Assembly: GCA_963765935.1 (NCBI GenBank)
Contig: CAVXXX010000001.1
Span: 1,054,001-1,118,000, forward strand
DNA: 64,000 nucleotides
Source of the DNA: JAMXLG01 sp963765935
GTDB taxonomy: Bacteria; Vulcanimicrobiota; Vulcanimicrobiia; Vulcanimicrobiales; Vulcanimicrobiaceae
Reading direction: 5' to 3'
A model generated the notes under the pieces. It was not told the origin of the DNA, searched no databases, and saw only the letters and a list, made by a program, of their open reading frames with translations. Made by a program: the position numbers and the translations under genes. Of this stretch, positions 34,193 to 42,722 are shown piece after piece (position 1 is the first letter of the stretch; every line of letters begins with the position of its first letter).

Positions 34193-35959
34193 TCACGTCA
34201 ATGTCGCGATGTGCACGCTGGCAATATTACCGTTCCGCACGCGATACGTGACCGTCGCTTCCAACGCATCGCGCCCGTCGCTAAATCCCGTCACGCGTTC
34301 CTTATCGACGACAGTTTCGCCGTTAACATCGCGACTCAGAATCTCGGCGTGAATCGCGGGATTCTTCTCGAACACCTGGCGATAGGTGGCGTTGATGTGC
34401 TCCCGCGTTTGTAACGCCGGCGCATTCGGGCGCGCGATCGTGGCATCGTGGGCGTACGTTTCGGCGAAGACATCGGCATCATGATGGTTATAAGCGTTCA
34501 CTTGGCGCTGGACGATCTGCTCCGGGGACTCGTTCAGAATCGCGACAGCATCAAATACGTGACCGTCTTTAATGACGCGATTGACGGAAGCGATTGCGCG
34601 AATATCCGAAAGGGGATTTTCATCGAGAATAACGAGATCGGCTAGTTTCCCCGCTTCAATCGTTCCAAGGTCGTGGGCTCGGTCCATCATCGCCGCACCG
34701 CCCGCGGTTGCCGTAATCAACACGTCTTTCGGCGATAATCCCGACGCGACCATCTGCAACGCTTCATCGTAGAACGAGGAGGCATGCTGCGTGCCGATGT
34801 TCCCGGCGTCGGTCCCGGCCGCGATTCGCACGCCGGCCTCGTGAACGCGTTTGAGATTGCGCATCGCCGCATGCGGCGCTTCGGGCGCGCGCAACGAACG
34901 AATTCTCGCGAGCACGTCAGGATCGAGCGCGCTTTCTACGTCCTGCATATTGAAGAGCGTCCCCACGACGTCGGGATTCGCAATACCCAAATCGACGGCC
35001 GTCAGATTTGGCGTCCCGTGAAACGTATAGCCGTAGTTACCAACCACGATCAACGTCGGGCAGTAGATAACGTTGCGCGACTGCAACAGCCCGATGAACG
35101 CGTCATCGACGTCGGTATCGAAAACACTGTGCGCGAGAATATCCGTTCCGGATTCAACCGCGAGCCGCGCGGTTTCAAGCTCCGTTGCATGAATGATCAC
35201 GCGCGCACCGTGCTCGTGCGCGTACTCGATCGCGGCTTTTGCGACCGGTTGGAACGCAATCGCAGGATGCGCCGGCGTCACGATCCACCAGAACTTCACG
35301 AAATCCGTTCGGGCCGCCAGTTCCCGGTCGATCAACGTGCGTGCGGCTTCGATGGTGTCAATCTTCACGATCGGGGGATCGTTGTACGGGTCGAGAATCG
35401 TCCGGTCGACGCTCGAGATTAGCGGACCGGCGGCCATGACGCGGGGCGCTACAATCGTTTGCTGCGCCAGCGCGCGCACATCATAATTCCAAAACGGTCC
35501 GCCTACATCCACAACCGAGGTAATGCCGGCCCGCAAGTATCGCGCGAACGTGTCCTGCAGGTTACTGCGGATCCATTGGAGCTCATCGGTGTACGGGCGA
35601 ACCGCGCGTAGATCGATCGCATCGGGACGCGTGTATAAGCCGCCCGATTGAAAGAAGTGCACGTGACTATCGATCAAGCCCGGAATTGTATACTTGCCGA
35701 GAGCGTCGATTCGAAACGCGCCTTCCGGTACAACGATGCTGTGGGCCGGCCCCACGCGATCGATCGTGTTTCCGCGCAAGAGGATCGTCGCATTCGCAAG
35801 GGGCTGCAGTTCCGAACCGATCAGCGCCGTCGAACCAACAATCGCCGTGTACTTGTGGTTCACATTGATCTGGCGGGCTACCGGCGCCGGACTGAGCGAG
35901 GGCATTACCGGCATCGCGCCGAGCGCAGCGATACGCATCATTGCCTCGGCTCGCGTCAT
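34193..35959 (-). CDS. Amidohydrolase fused to a SnoaL/NTF2-like domain
   Basis: A 588-residue protein from ATG 35959. Residues about 40-460 are an amidohydrolase: PGLIDSHVHFFQ, TDFVKFWWIVTP with the lysine, ARVIIHATELETARLAVESG, DILAHSVFD and RIAAGTDAGNIG. After the family end (KLADLVILDENPLSDIRAIA) comes a second domain at about 480-588 (VQRQVNAYNHHDADVFAETY ... ATVTYRVRNGNIASVHI) with the SnoaL/DUF4440 cone-fold pattern. A weak signal-like N-terminus (MMRIAALGAMPVMPSLSPAP) may export it. Substrate unknown; the fusion is unusual. Confidence 0.82.
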   Translation of the reverse strand: MTRAEAMMRIAALGAMPVMPSLSPAPVARQINVNHKYTAIVGSTALIGSELQPLANATILLRGNTIDRVGPAHSIVVPEGAFRIDALGKYTIPGLIDSHVHFFQSGGLYTRPDAIDLRAVRPYTDELQWIRSNLQDTFARYLRAGITSVVDVGGPFWNYDVRALAQQTIVAPRVMAAGPLISSVDRTILDPYNDPPIVKIDTIEAARTLIDRELAARTDFVKFWWIVTPAHPAIAFQPVAKAAIEYAHEHGARVIIHATELETARLAVESGTDILAHSVFDTDVDDAFIGLLQSRNVIYCPTLIVVGNYGYTFHGTPNLTAVDLGIANPDVVGTLFNMQDVESALDPDVLARIRSLRAPEAPHAAMRNLKRVHEAGVRIAAGTDAGNIGTQHASSFYDEALQMVASGLSPKDVLITATAGGAAMMDRAHDLGTIEAGKLADLVILDENPLSDIRAIASVNRVIKDGHVFDAVAILNESPEQIVQRQVNAYNHHDADVFAETYAHDATIARPNAPALQTREHINATYRQVFEKNPAIHAEILSRDVNGETVVDKERVTGFSDGRDALEATVTYRVRNGNIASVHIATLT

Positions 35960-36072
35960 CGAATCAGAAAAGAGGAAGCACACTTATTATTAGTTGGCCG
36001 ACCATCGTAGTTCAGAAGACCTTGCCCTTCTTTCAGGACTTGTTCACGTTGCCCGGGGTATACTAGACGCCC

Positions 36073-36819
36073 ATGAGGAAGGCTGCCTTCTGCGCCCTCG
36101 CTGCTCTTCTTGCCTCCACAACGGCGGTTTCGCCGACGCGTGCGGGTTCCGGCATCCCCGATGCCGTCGAGAGCGCGGCTGCCTTCAACACGGCTGAATT
36201 GAGCGGCGTAATCGTCGAGGAACGGCACATCGATCTAAACGCATCCGCCGGGCCGGCTCATTATAGCGAACAAAACGATGCGATCATGCTTTTGGAAGAC
36301 GGCCAATACAAGCGCGTGCGATATTTACACATCGTGCAGAACGGCAGAACGTTGGACAGCGACGAACTTTCGCAACGTGAGACGCAAAACAACAACGATC
36401 TCGATGCAGGCAAGGCGTTCTTCAAGCAGCCCTTCGATGCGCGTTATCTCCACGATTACGAGTACAGCGAAACACCGTGTGCGTGCGCGCCACACGTGCG
36501 ACAGATTACATTTCGCAGCGACATCCGCGACGATCAGCACGGCGATGGGACGATGCTCATCGATTCGTCGAGTAGACGCGTGCTGAGCCTTACCTACGCT
36601 CCAAACGCTTTGCCGGCGCACGCATCAAGCGGAACGACGGTCGAAACCTTCGGACAAACTGCTGCCGGCGCGTGGACGATCGTCAGTATCGATCACACGT
36701 ACAGCGGCCACGTCGCGTTCATTCGCGGAAACGGCACGATGACCGAACGCCTCGACCACGTTGTGCGATTCGAAAGTCCGGTTACCGCCATGCAATATCT
36801 TCAGAGCACCTCGAAATAA
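36073..36819 (+). CDS. Exported protein of unknown function
   Basis: A 248-residue protein with a clear signal peptide (AAFCALAALLASTTAVSPTR). The mature part is beta-rich: NTAELSGVIVEERHIDLNAS, YKRVRYLHIVQNGRTLDSDE, FRSDIRDDQHGDGTMLIDSS, with one Cys pair (ETPCACAPH). The shape recalls outer-membrane lipoprotein-sorting or sigma-E-regulator-like barrels, but I cannot assign it. It is divergent from the amidohydrolase and sits two bases before the next exported gene. Confidence 0.65.
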   Translation: MRKAAFCALAALLASTTAVSPTRAGSGIPDAVESAAAFNTAELSGVIVEERHIDLNASAGPAHYSEQNDAIMLLEDGQYKRVRYLHIVQNGRTLDSDELSQRETQNNNDLDAGKAFFKQPFDARYLHDYEYSETPCACAPHVRQITFRSDIRDDQHGDGTMLIDSSSRRVLSLTYAPNALPAHASSGTTVETFGQTAAGAWTIVSIDHTYSGHVAFIRGNGTMTERLDHVVRFESPVTAMQYLQSTSK

Positions 36820-36821
36820 TC

Positions 36822-37202
36822 ATGAAGCGGATCATCCTGCTCCTCGCCTTCATGCTGTGTGGGATTTCTACGAGCGGCGTCGTCCATAACGTGCCGTACG
36901 TGATTGGTTTCCGGCCGCTCAACAGCATGGAGCAGCCTTACCTCGGACAGATGTCCCTAAACTTCAATAATGGAGTCGTGAGCGGAAGCTATACCGATAT
37001 TTCCATTCGTCCGGGAAGCCCGTTCGCAAATCAAATGAAGATCCCCGTATCGGGCGGGGTGAGCAGCGGCAACGTGATGCTTACGATCCGGCAGATTACG
37101 TTTCGCGGAACCATGAAAGGCGAGTGGATGAGCGGCAGCGCGACAATTCGCGGCCGGCTCTATACGTTCGAAGCCGAACAGGGAAAAGCTCCGGGAATGT
37201 AG
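36822..37202 (+). CDS. Small exported beta-rich protein
   Basis: A 126-residue protein from ATG 36822 with a signal peptide (MKRIILLLAFMLCGISTSGV). The mature part has short alternating strands (MSLNFNNGVVSGSYTDISIR, GNVMLTIRQITFRGTMKGEW). It is probably a periplasmic beta sandwich co-expressed with the preceding gene. No family recognised. Its end lies three bases before the convergent greA-like gene. Confidence 0.6.
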   Translation: MKRIILLLAFMLCGISTSGVVHNVPYVIGFRPLNSMEQPYLGQMSLNFNNGVVSGSYTDISIRPGSPFANQMKIPVSGGVSSGNVMLTIRQITFRGTMKGEWMSGSATIRGRLYTFEAEQGKAPGM

Positions 37203-37205
37203 CGC

Positions 37206-37646
37206 TTATTCGTAGGTAATCGCGTCGATCGTGTACTCTATGGGACCGGCGGGACGAACGACGGTCACGCGATCGCCGACGTGGTGATCGGAGAACGCTT
37301 GAGCAATCGGCGACTCCCAGCTAATGGAACCTTTGGTGGGATCGGCTTCGTCTTCGCCGACGATGCGAACTTTCAAACGGCCGCCCCGCTTATCGTGCGC
37401 TTCAACGGTTGTTCCGAACTCAACGACTCCATTCGAGCGCGATTTCGGCTGAACGACGATCGCGGAGTCCAGACGTTCGCTGTAGTAGCGCACGTCGCGC
37501 TCGTTCTTTTCGGACTCGGCGCGCGCGAGCGCCTCACGAAGCAGCTCCAAGCCGCGAGGTGTGACGTAATTCGGAGAATCGCTGACGGGGCGGTTGAAGG
37601 ATGGTTCCGGCCCGCCGTCGTCATCTTTGACAAAGGCTCGGCTCAT
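37206..37646 (-). CDS. GreA/GreB-family protein with shortened coiled coil
   Basis: A 146-residue protein. The C-terminal FKBP-like domain of Gre factors is complete (NGVVEFGTTVEAHDKRGGRL, SPIAQAFSDHHVGDRVTVVR). The N-terminal coiled coil is only about 40 residues (TPRGLELLREALARAESEKN, then ERDVRYYSERLDSAIVV). GreA has about 30 more residues there, including the acidic tip that stimulates transcript cleavage. It therefore resembles Rnk or other tip-less relatives and may bind RNA polymerase without cleavage activity. It begins ten bases after the dehydrogenase stop. Confidence 0.78.
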   Translation of the reverse strand: MSRAFVKDDDGGPEPSFNRPVSDSPNYVTPRGLELLREALARAESEKNERDVRYYSERLDSAIVVQPKSRSNGVVEFGTTVEAHDKRGGRLKVRIVGEDEADPTKGSISWESPIAQAFSDHHVGDRVTVVRPAGPIEYTIDAITYE

Positions 37647-37656
37647 CGTGACCTTT

Positions 37657-38649
37657 CTACGGGAGCAGCACAGCGGCGCCGTCGACGCGGTCGCGGCGGA
37701 GAGCATCGAGCGCTCCAGGTGCCTCCCGTAGGGAAAACTGCGTCGCTCGCGAGCGGATACCTGCACTCGCGGCGAGAGAGAGAAAGCCATTTGCATCCGC
37801 TCGCGTCATGTTCGCAACGCTGCGAAGCTGGCGTTCGCCCCAAAGGAGCGAGTCGTAGTCAAACTGGGGGATGCGGTCCAAGTGGATCGCGTTTATCGCG
37901 ACGATTCCACCCTTTCGAAGTGCACCGAGCGCGGCAAGAACGACATCGCCGGACGGCGCAAACGTAACGGCGCGATCGAGCGGCCGCGGCGGTTTCTCCG
38001 TCTGGCTTCCGACCCAGTCCGCACCAAGCTGCCGCGCGAGTTCCCGGTGCGACTCGCCTCGCGTCGCGACGTAAACCTCGCAATTCCACGCGTGCAGCAC
38101 CTGAATGACGAGATGCGCGGAAGCGCCGAATCCGTAGAGACCGACGCGTTCACCCGGTTGCACCTCTGCCACACGAAGCGACCGGTATCCAATGATGCCC
38201 GCACATAACAGCGGCGCGGCTTCGACGTCGTCTAATTCGTCCGGCAACGCATACGTAAAGTCAGCGCGCGCTGCTGCATACTGAGCGTAGCCGCCGTTGC
38301 GGTCGTATCCGGTGAACGCGATCGCGTCGCAAAGATTCTCTCGTCCCGCGCGGCACTGCGCGCACGAGCCGTCCGTGCGCGCAACCCACGACACGCCGCG
38401 ACGGGCTCCAATCATGTGCGGATCGACGGCAGAGCCTACCGCCGTAACGCGCCCGACGATCTGGTGACCGGGAACGATCGCATCGTGATGCGGTGCTAAT
38501 TCACCATCGACGATATGGAGATCCGTGCGGCAAACACCGCAGGCCGTTACTTCGAGAAGAACATCATGTGCGGCCGGTTGCGGCGCATCGACCTCTTCGA
38601 TGCGCAAGCGGCCCTTGTCGTCGTTTGCATGGCGGATTGCGGCGAGCAC
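37657..38649 (-). CDS. Zinc-dependent alcohol dehydrogenase
   Basis: A 330-residue MDR enzyme from GTG 38649, chosen for the GGGAGAGG ribosome site just upstream. Catalytic zinc ligands lie in TACGVCRTDLHIVDGEL and VPGHQIVGRV, the structural zinc site in GSCAQCRAGRENLCD, and the Rossmann motif in VGLYGFGASAHLVIQV. It has the overall form of bacterial AdhA/AdhP-type enzymes. It is divergent from a serine hydrolase only 15 bases away and co-oriented with the greA-like gene. Confidence 0.88.
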   Translation of the reverse strand: MLAAIRHANDDKGRLRIEEVDAPQPAAHDVLLEVTACGVCRTDLHIVDGELAPHHDAIVPGHQIVGRVTAVGSAVDPHMIGARRGVSWVARTDGSCAQCRAGRENLCDAIAFTGYDRNGGYAQYAAARADFTYALPDELDDVEAAPLLCAGIIGYRSLRVAEVQPGERVGLYGFGASAHLVIQVLHAWNCEVYVATRGESHRELARQLGADWVGSQTEKPPRPLDRAVTFAPSGDVVLAALGALRKGGIVAINAIHLDRIPQFDYDSLLWGERQLRSVANMTRADANGFLSLAASAGIRSRATQFSLREAPGALDALRRDRVDGAAVLLP

Positions 38650-38664
38650 GAACCTCTCCCTCCC

Positions 38665-39505
38665 ATGGCAAAAGTGGCATCGACCGGCTTCGACGCTGGA
38701 TTGGAATACGCCCGGAAGCATACGTTGCATGCGCTGCTCGTTGCCACGCGCGACGAGATGCTTCTCGAAACCTACGAGTCCGGATATGGGCCCGATCTTC
38801 CGCATCCGCTTTACAGCGGCACGAAAAGCTTTTGGGGGACGGCGGCGCTCTGCGCCATGAAGGACGGCTTGTTCGATCTTGACGAGCCGGTGACGCGCGT
38901 GCTCCCGGAGTTCAAGGCGGACATCCGCAAAGGCGATTACGCCCCGCATGCTTCTTTCCATGACCGCAGGATATGGATTCGGCGGTTTGGGAGCGTCGGT
39001 GCCAACGTATGAAAAAGCGCTGACCATACCACTCAAAAACCGGCCCGGTGAAACATTCACGTACGGCGGAATTCCGCTACAGGTTTTCGGCGCGTTTTTT
39101 GCACGGATCCTCGAGTCGAAGGGCGAGACGCCGCATGCGTATTTAAAGCGCCGTGTGCTCGATCCGGCGGCCGTGACGATCGATGAGTGGCGCACCTTGA
39201 GCGACGGGAACCACCCGCTCCCGACCGGCGTACAAATGCGTGCGGCGCAGTGGCTTGCGTACGGGCGGTATATGCTGCAGCATCACCGCGCAAACGCCGA
39301 CGCGTTACATGGGTCCTCACCCAATGCGCGTTATGGACTCTGTTGGTGGTTAGCTCCAGCGGGCGTTCCCGACGATACGTTTTACGCAAGCGGTTCAGCG
39401 GGTCAAGGGCTTTACATTATTCCCTCGCGCGGCCTCGTCGTCGTGCACTTCGCCAAGAGCACGTCCTACAAACACGACGCGTTGCTCAAGAAACTGCTGG
39501 CCTGA
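38665..39505 (+). CDS. Serine hydrolase of the beta-lactamase class C family, frameshifted
   Basis: From ATG 38665 the first frame gives FDAGLEYARKHTLHALLVAT and the SxxK motif in HPLYSGTKSFWGTAALCAMK, with LDEPVTRVLPEFKADIRKGD. Near 38940 the frame breaks. The next frame continues MLLSMTAGYGFGGLG, FTYGGIPLQVFGAFF and ARYGLCWWLAPAGVPDDTFY to the stop at 39505. Joined, it would be about 280 residues. No signal peptide is seen, so it may be a cytoplasmic esterase-like member. It is divergent from the dehydrogenase. Confidence 0.75.
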
Positions 39506-39512
39506 TAAAAGC

Positions 39513-39548
39513 GAAGAGCGGCGGTCGTTCATACTACCGCCGCTCTTC
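39513..39548. terminator. Bidirectional hairpin terminator
   Basis: A perfect 13-base stem, GAAGAGCGGCGGT (39513-39525) with ACCGCCGCTCTTC (39536-39548), and a ten-base loop, between the convergent serine hydrolase and BNR protein genes. Confidence 0.8.
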
Positions 39549-39568
39549 TCAAGTAAACCGAATCGACC

Positions 39569-42500
39569 TTACGGAGTAACGGGTTTGGCTCCGTCGATCG
39601 GTTTCATGCCTTTCGCCTGCAGCTGCTTCGAGAGCCCCTGCAGCGATTGTACGTAAGCATTGTAATCCGCGAACGCCTTGTCGTACGCTGCGTCGAAACG
39701 CGATGCGTACTCGAGTTGCGCGGCCGTAGGCGGGAGTTGCACGCCGAAGCCGGTGCGCGGCACGGATTCGCGCAGCGAACCCGGACGTTGGATCGAGTCT
39801 TCGTCGTTGTGATAGTCCGCGGTGAACGCGTAGAACACGTCGCTCCACCGCTTTTGCGCGTCCGCGACGGCAGAGCTTAGCGACGGATCGTTAGGCTTTG
39901 CGTTCGCGAGCGACTTCTTGATCGCATCGAGATTATTGAGCGCGTCGTCGATTTTGCCGTAGCGGTCGTTGTACTTGAGCGCATAATCGAAGCCCGCTTG
40001 ATATTGCGCCTGAGTCCACGAATCGCGCGGATCCGGCTTGACGTCGAAGCTCTGCGTCATCGTCTTTCCGTCGATCGTCATGCGCACCGAGTAGGTGCCC
40101 GGGACGACCATGGGTCCGGTGTTCGGGCCACGATACTCTTCGCGCGCCGCGCCCATCCACTTCGTGGGGCCATCAATGTGGAAATCCCAGGTGAAGCGAT
40201 TGACGCCGGCCTTGTTCGGAATGTAGGGCACATCTTTGTCTTTGACTTTGTGCGTGCCCTTGATCGTGCGAATCACCTTGCCGCTCGCGTCGAGAATCTC
40301 AGCCGAGGGCGTTCCCTTTTGTGCGGCAGATTGATAGAAGTCGATGATTGAACCTTGCGGCGGATTCTGTCCCGCGAAATCGGTATACGCGCTCGAATTT
40401 TCATTCGAGTGGTAGTGATATTGGTAGGACGTGCGCGGCTTGAAGAGCATCGCTCCCGCTCGCTGCGCCTCGGGCAACTGCTGAATCGAGGTTGCGTCGT
40501 CGAGAATCCAGATATCGCGTCCGTGCGTTGCAATGACGAGGTCGTTGAAGTCCTGTTGCATCCGGATGTCGCGAACCGACACTTCCGGCAAGTTGTTTCG
40601 GAAGTTCTCCCAACGGTTTCCGCCGTCGTAGGAAATCCACATTCCGGCTTCGGTACCGGCGTAGACCAGGTTCGGGTTGTGAATGTCCGGACGCACCGAA
40701 CGGGCCCAGACGTTGCCCGGCAGACCAGTAACGATCTTCGTCCAGTGTGCTCCGTAATCGTGCGTGACGAAGATGTACGGCGCGTAGTCACCCATGCGGT
40801 GATTGTCCGCAACAGCGAAGGCCGTACCGGCTTGCAATGACGATGGAACGACGGAGGGCATGCGCGCAAACTCCGGCGTTCCCGGCGGCGTAACGTTCGA
40901 CCAATGTGCGCCTCCGTCACGCGTCATTTGCACGAGACCGTCATCCGTGCCGGCCCAGATCTCGCCCTTATCGAGCGGCGAACCTTCGATGTCGAGGAGC
41001 GTATCGGAGTATTCCGCGCCGGAAACGTCCTTTGCGAGCGGTCCGCCCGTTGGCTGTTGGTGTTCCTTGACGTTGCGCGTGAGATCCGGACTGATAGTCG
41101 TCCAGTGCTCGCCGCGATCCGTCGTTTGGAAAATCACTTCGCCGCCGAACCACGCCGTGTGTCCATCCCACGGCGCAAACGCAATCGGTGAATCCCAGTT
41201 GAAACGATGCGCCGCTTTGCTCAAATCGAACGGTCCCAAGAAACTCCCCGGGAATGCGTCGTAGGGACGAACGAAGCGCCCGGATTCCGTTTTGCGGTTG
41301 TACACGATGAGCACGCCGTTCTCGAGATCGCTCCAAACATAGTTCGGATCGATCGGATCGGGAATGCTCCACTCGCCGTCGCCGCCGACAACGTTGATCC
41401 AATGACGGTTGAGAATGCCATCGGGCGAGAGCGAATTCGATGGGCCGCAGAAGCCGTTGTTATCCTGCAACGGCGCGCAGACCAGATACGGATTCTCGTT
41501 CGAAAGGCCGACGTGATACACTTCGCCGATCGTCAAGTTGCGCGAGAACGACCAGTTCTTGCCGCCGTCGAGCGTCAACGCGTAGCCGCCGTCTTCACCG
41601 GTCATCATGCGTTTGGGATCGTTGGGCGCAATCCACATCGCGTGATAATCCACGTGAACGTCCTTCGCAATCTCGGTGAACTTCTTGCCGCCGTCTTTGC
41701 TTTCCGCAAGCATTTCGGAGACGGCATAAACGTGATCGGCGTTCGACGGGTCGACGTTGATGTGCGTGAAGTAGAACGGACGTTGATCGACGAGCGTATC
41801 GTCATTGATCATTTTCCAGCTTGCGCCGGCATCATCGGTTCGCCAGAGGATGCCGCCTTTGGCTTCGATCAACGCGTAGACGCGCTTGGGATCGCTCGGG
41901 GCAATGGCGAGACCGATGCGGCCCGTATATCCCTCGGGCAATCCGTGTCCCGTCATTCGCTTGAACGTGCGACCGCCGTCGGTCGATTTGAACAAGCCGT
42001 CGTCGGGACCGCCGCTCGTGAAATTCCACGGCACACGGCGGAACTGCCACATGCCGGCGTAGACGACGCTCGGATGTTGCGGATCGATCGCCACATCGCT
42101 CGCGCCGGTCGACGGCCCGAGATAGAGCGACTTCTTCCACGTCTTGCCGCCGTCGAACGTCACGTAAACGCCGCGATTCTCCGAATCTTTGAACGGATCG
42201 CCGAAGGCGCCGACTACGACGTGATTGGTGTCCTTCGGATCGATGGCGATGCGCGAGATGCTCCACACGCCTTCAAGACCGACGCGTGTCCAGGTCTTCG
42301 CACCGTCGGTTGTTTTATAGAGACCGTTACCGAACGTAACGTCGTTGCGGGGATTGGCTTCACCGGTTCCCGCCCACGCCGTTTCTTTATGTTGCGGATC
42401 GATCGCTACCGCGCCGATTGCCGCAACGCCATGATTATCGAAGACGGGATCCCAAGTAGCACCGCCGTTCTCCGTCTTCCACACGCCGCCGCCTGCGGTG

Positions 42501-42685
42501 GCGAGATAATAGATCTTCGGATCTTGCGGCGTTCCCGCAACACCGGCGACGCGGCCGCCCGCAAGGGCCGGTCCGATCGAGCGCCACTTCAGATTCGCGT
42601 AAGGAGCATTTGCTGCGTGCGCCGCGATAGGCGCAAGCAGCGCGGCTGCCGCTAAGGCAACAACCGCGCGCGTACGTAGTTTCAA
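39569..42685 (-). CDS. Large exported sortilin/VPS10-like BNR-repeat protein, copy A
   Basis: A 1038-residue protein if started at TTG 42685, which has a GAGGG ribosome site; GTG 42706 is the alternative. A signal peptide (VVALAAAALLAPIAAHA) is followed by a tandem beta-propeller with about eleven Asp-box motifs (KTENGGATWDP, KTTDGAKTWTR, VTFDGGKTWKK, LTLDGGKNWSF and others). A C-terminal region (residues about 750-1038) has a beta-sandwich segment and a helical tail. The family is often annotated as glycosyl hydrolase, but no activity can be assigned. It lies 37 bases after paralogue B, from which it differs throughout. Confidence 0.85.
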   Translation of the reverse strand: MKLRTRAVVALAAAALLAPIAAHAANAPYANLKWRSIGPALAGGRVAGVAGTPQDPKIYYLATAGGGVWKTENGGATWDPVFDNHGVAAIGAVAIDPQHKETAWAGTGEANPRNDVTFGNGLYKTTDGAKTWTRVGLEGVWSISRIAIDPKDTNHVVVGAFGDPFKDSENRGVYVTFDGGKTWKKSLYLGPSTGASDVAIDPQHPSVVYAGMWQFRRVPWNFTSGGPDDGLFKSTDGGRTFKRMTGHGLPEGYTGRIGLAIAPSDPKRVYALIEAKGGILWRTDDAGASWKMINDDTLVDQRPFYFTHINVDPSNADHVYAVSEMLAESKDGGKKFTEIAKDVHVDYHAMWIAPNDPKRMMTGEDGGYALTLDGGKNWSFSRNLTIGEVYHVGLSNENPYLVCAPLQDNNGFCGPSNSLSPDGILNRHWINVVGGDGEWSIPDPIDPNYVWSDLENGVLIVYNRKTESGRFVRPYDAFPGSFLGPFDLSKAAHRFNWDSPIAFAPWDGHTAWFGGEVIFQTTDRGEHWTTISPDLTRNVKEHQQPTGGPLAKDVSGAEYSDTLLDIEGSPLDKGEIWAGTDDGLVQMTRDGGAHWSNVTPPGTPEFARMPSVVPSSLQAGTAFAVADNHRMGDYAPYIFVTHDYGAHWTKIVTGLPGNVWARSVRPDIHNPNLVYAGTEAGMWISYDGGNRWENFRNNLPEVSVRDIRMQQDFNDLVIATHGRDIWILDDATSIQQLPEAQRAGAMLFKPRTSYQYHYHSNENSSAYTDFAGQNPPQGSIIDFYQSAAQKGTPSAEILDASGKVIRTIKGTHKVKDKDVPYIPNKAGVNRFTWDFHIDGPTKWMGAAREEYRGPNTGPMVVPGTYSVRMTIDGKTMTQSFDVKPDPRDSWTQAQYQAGFDYALKYNDRYGKIDDALNNLDAIKKSLANAKPNDPSLSSAVADAQKRWSDVFYAFTADYHNDEDSIQRPGSLRESVPRTGFGVQLPPTAAQLEYASRFDAAYDKAFADYNAYVQSLQGLSKQLQAKGMKPIDGAKPVTP

Positions 42686-42722
42686 CGTTTTTCCCTCATC
42701 CTCCACAAAGAGAGACGTAATC

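Noticed and set aside
41207..42655. A 482-codon open frame on the plus strand
   Set aside because: It lies wholly antisense to the first BNR protein, is Arg/Val-rich without domains, and is explained by codon bias of the real gene on the other strand.
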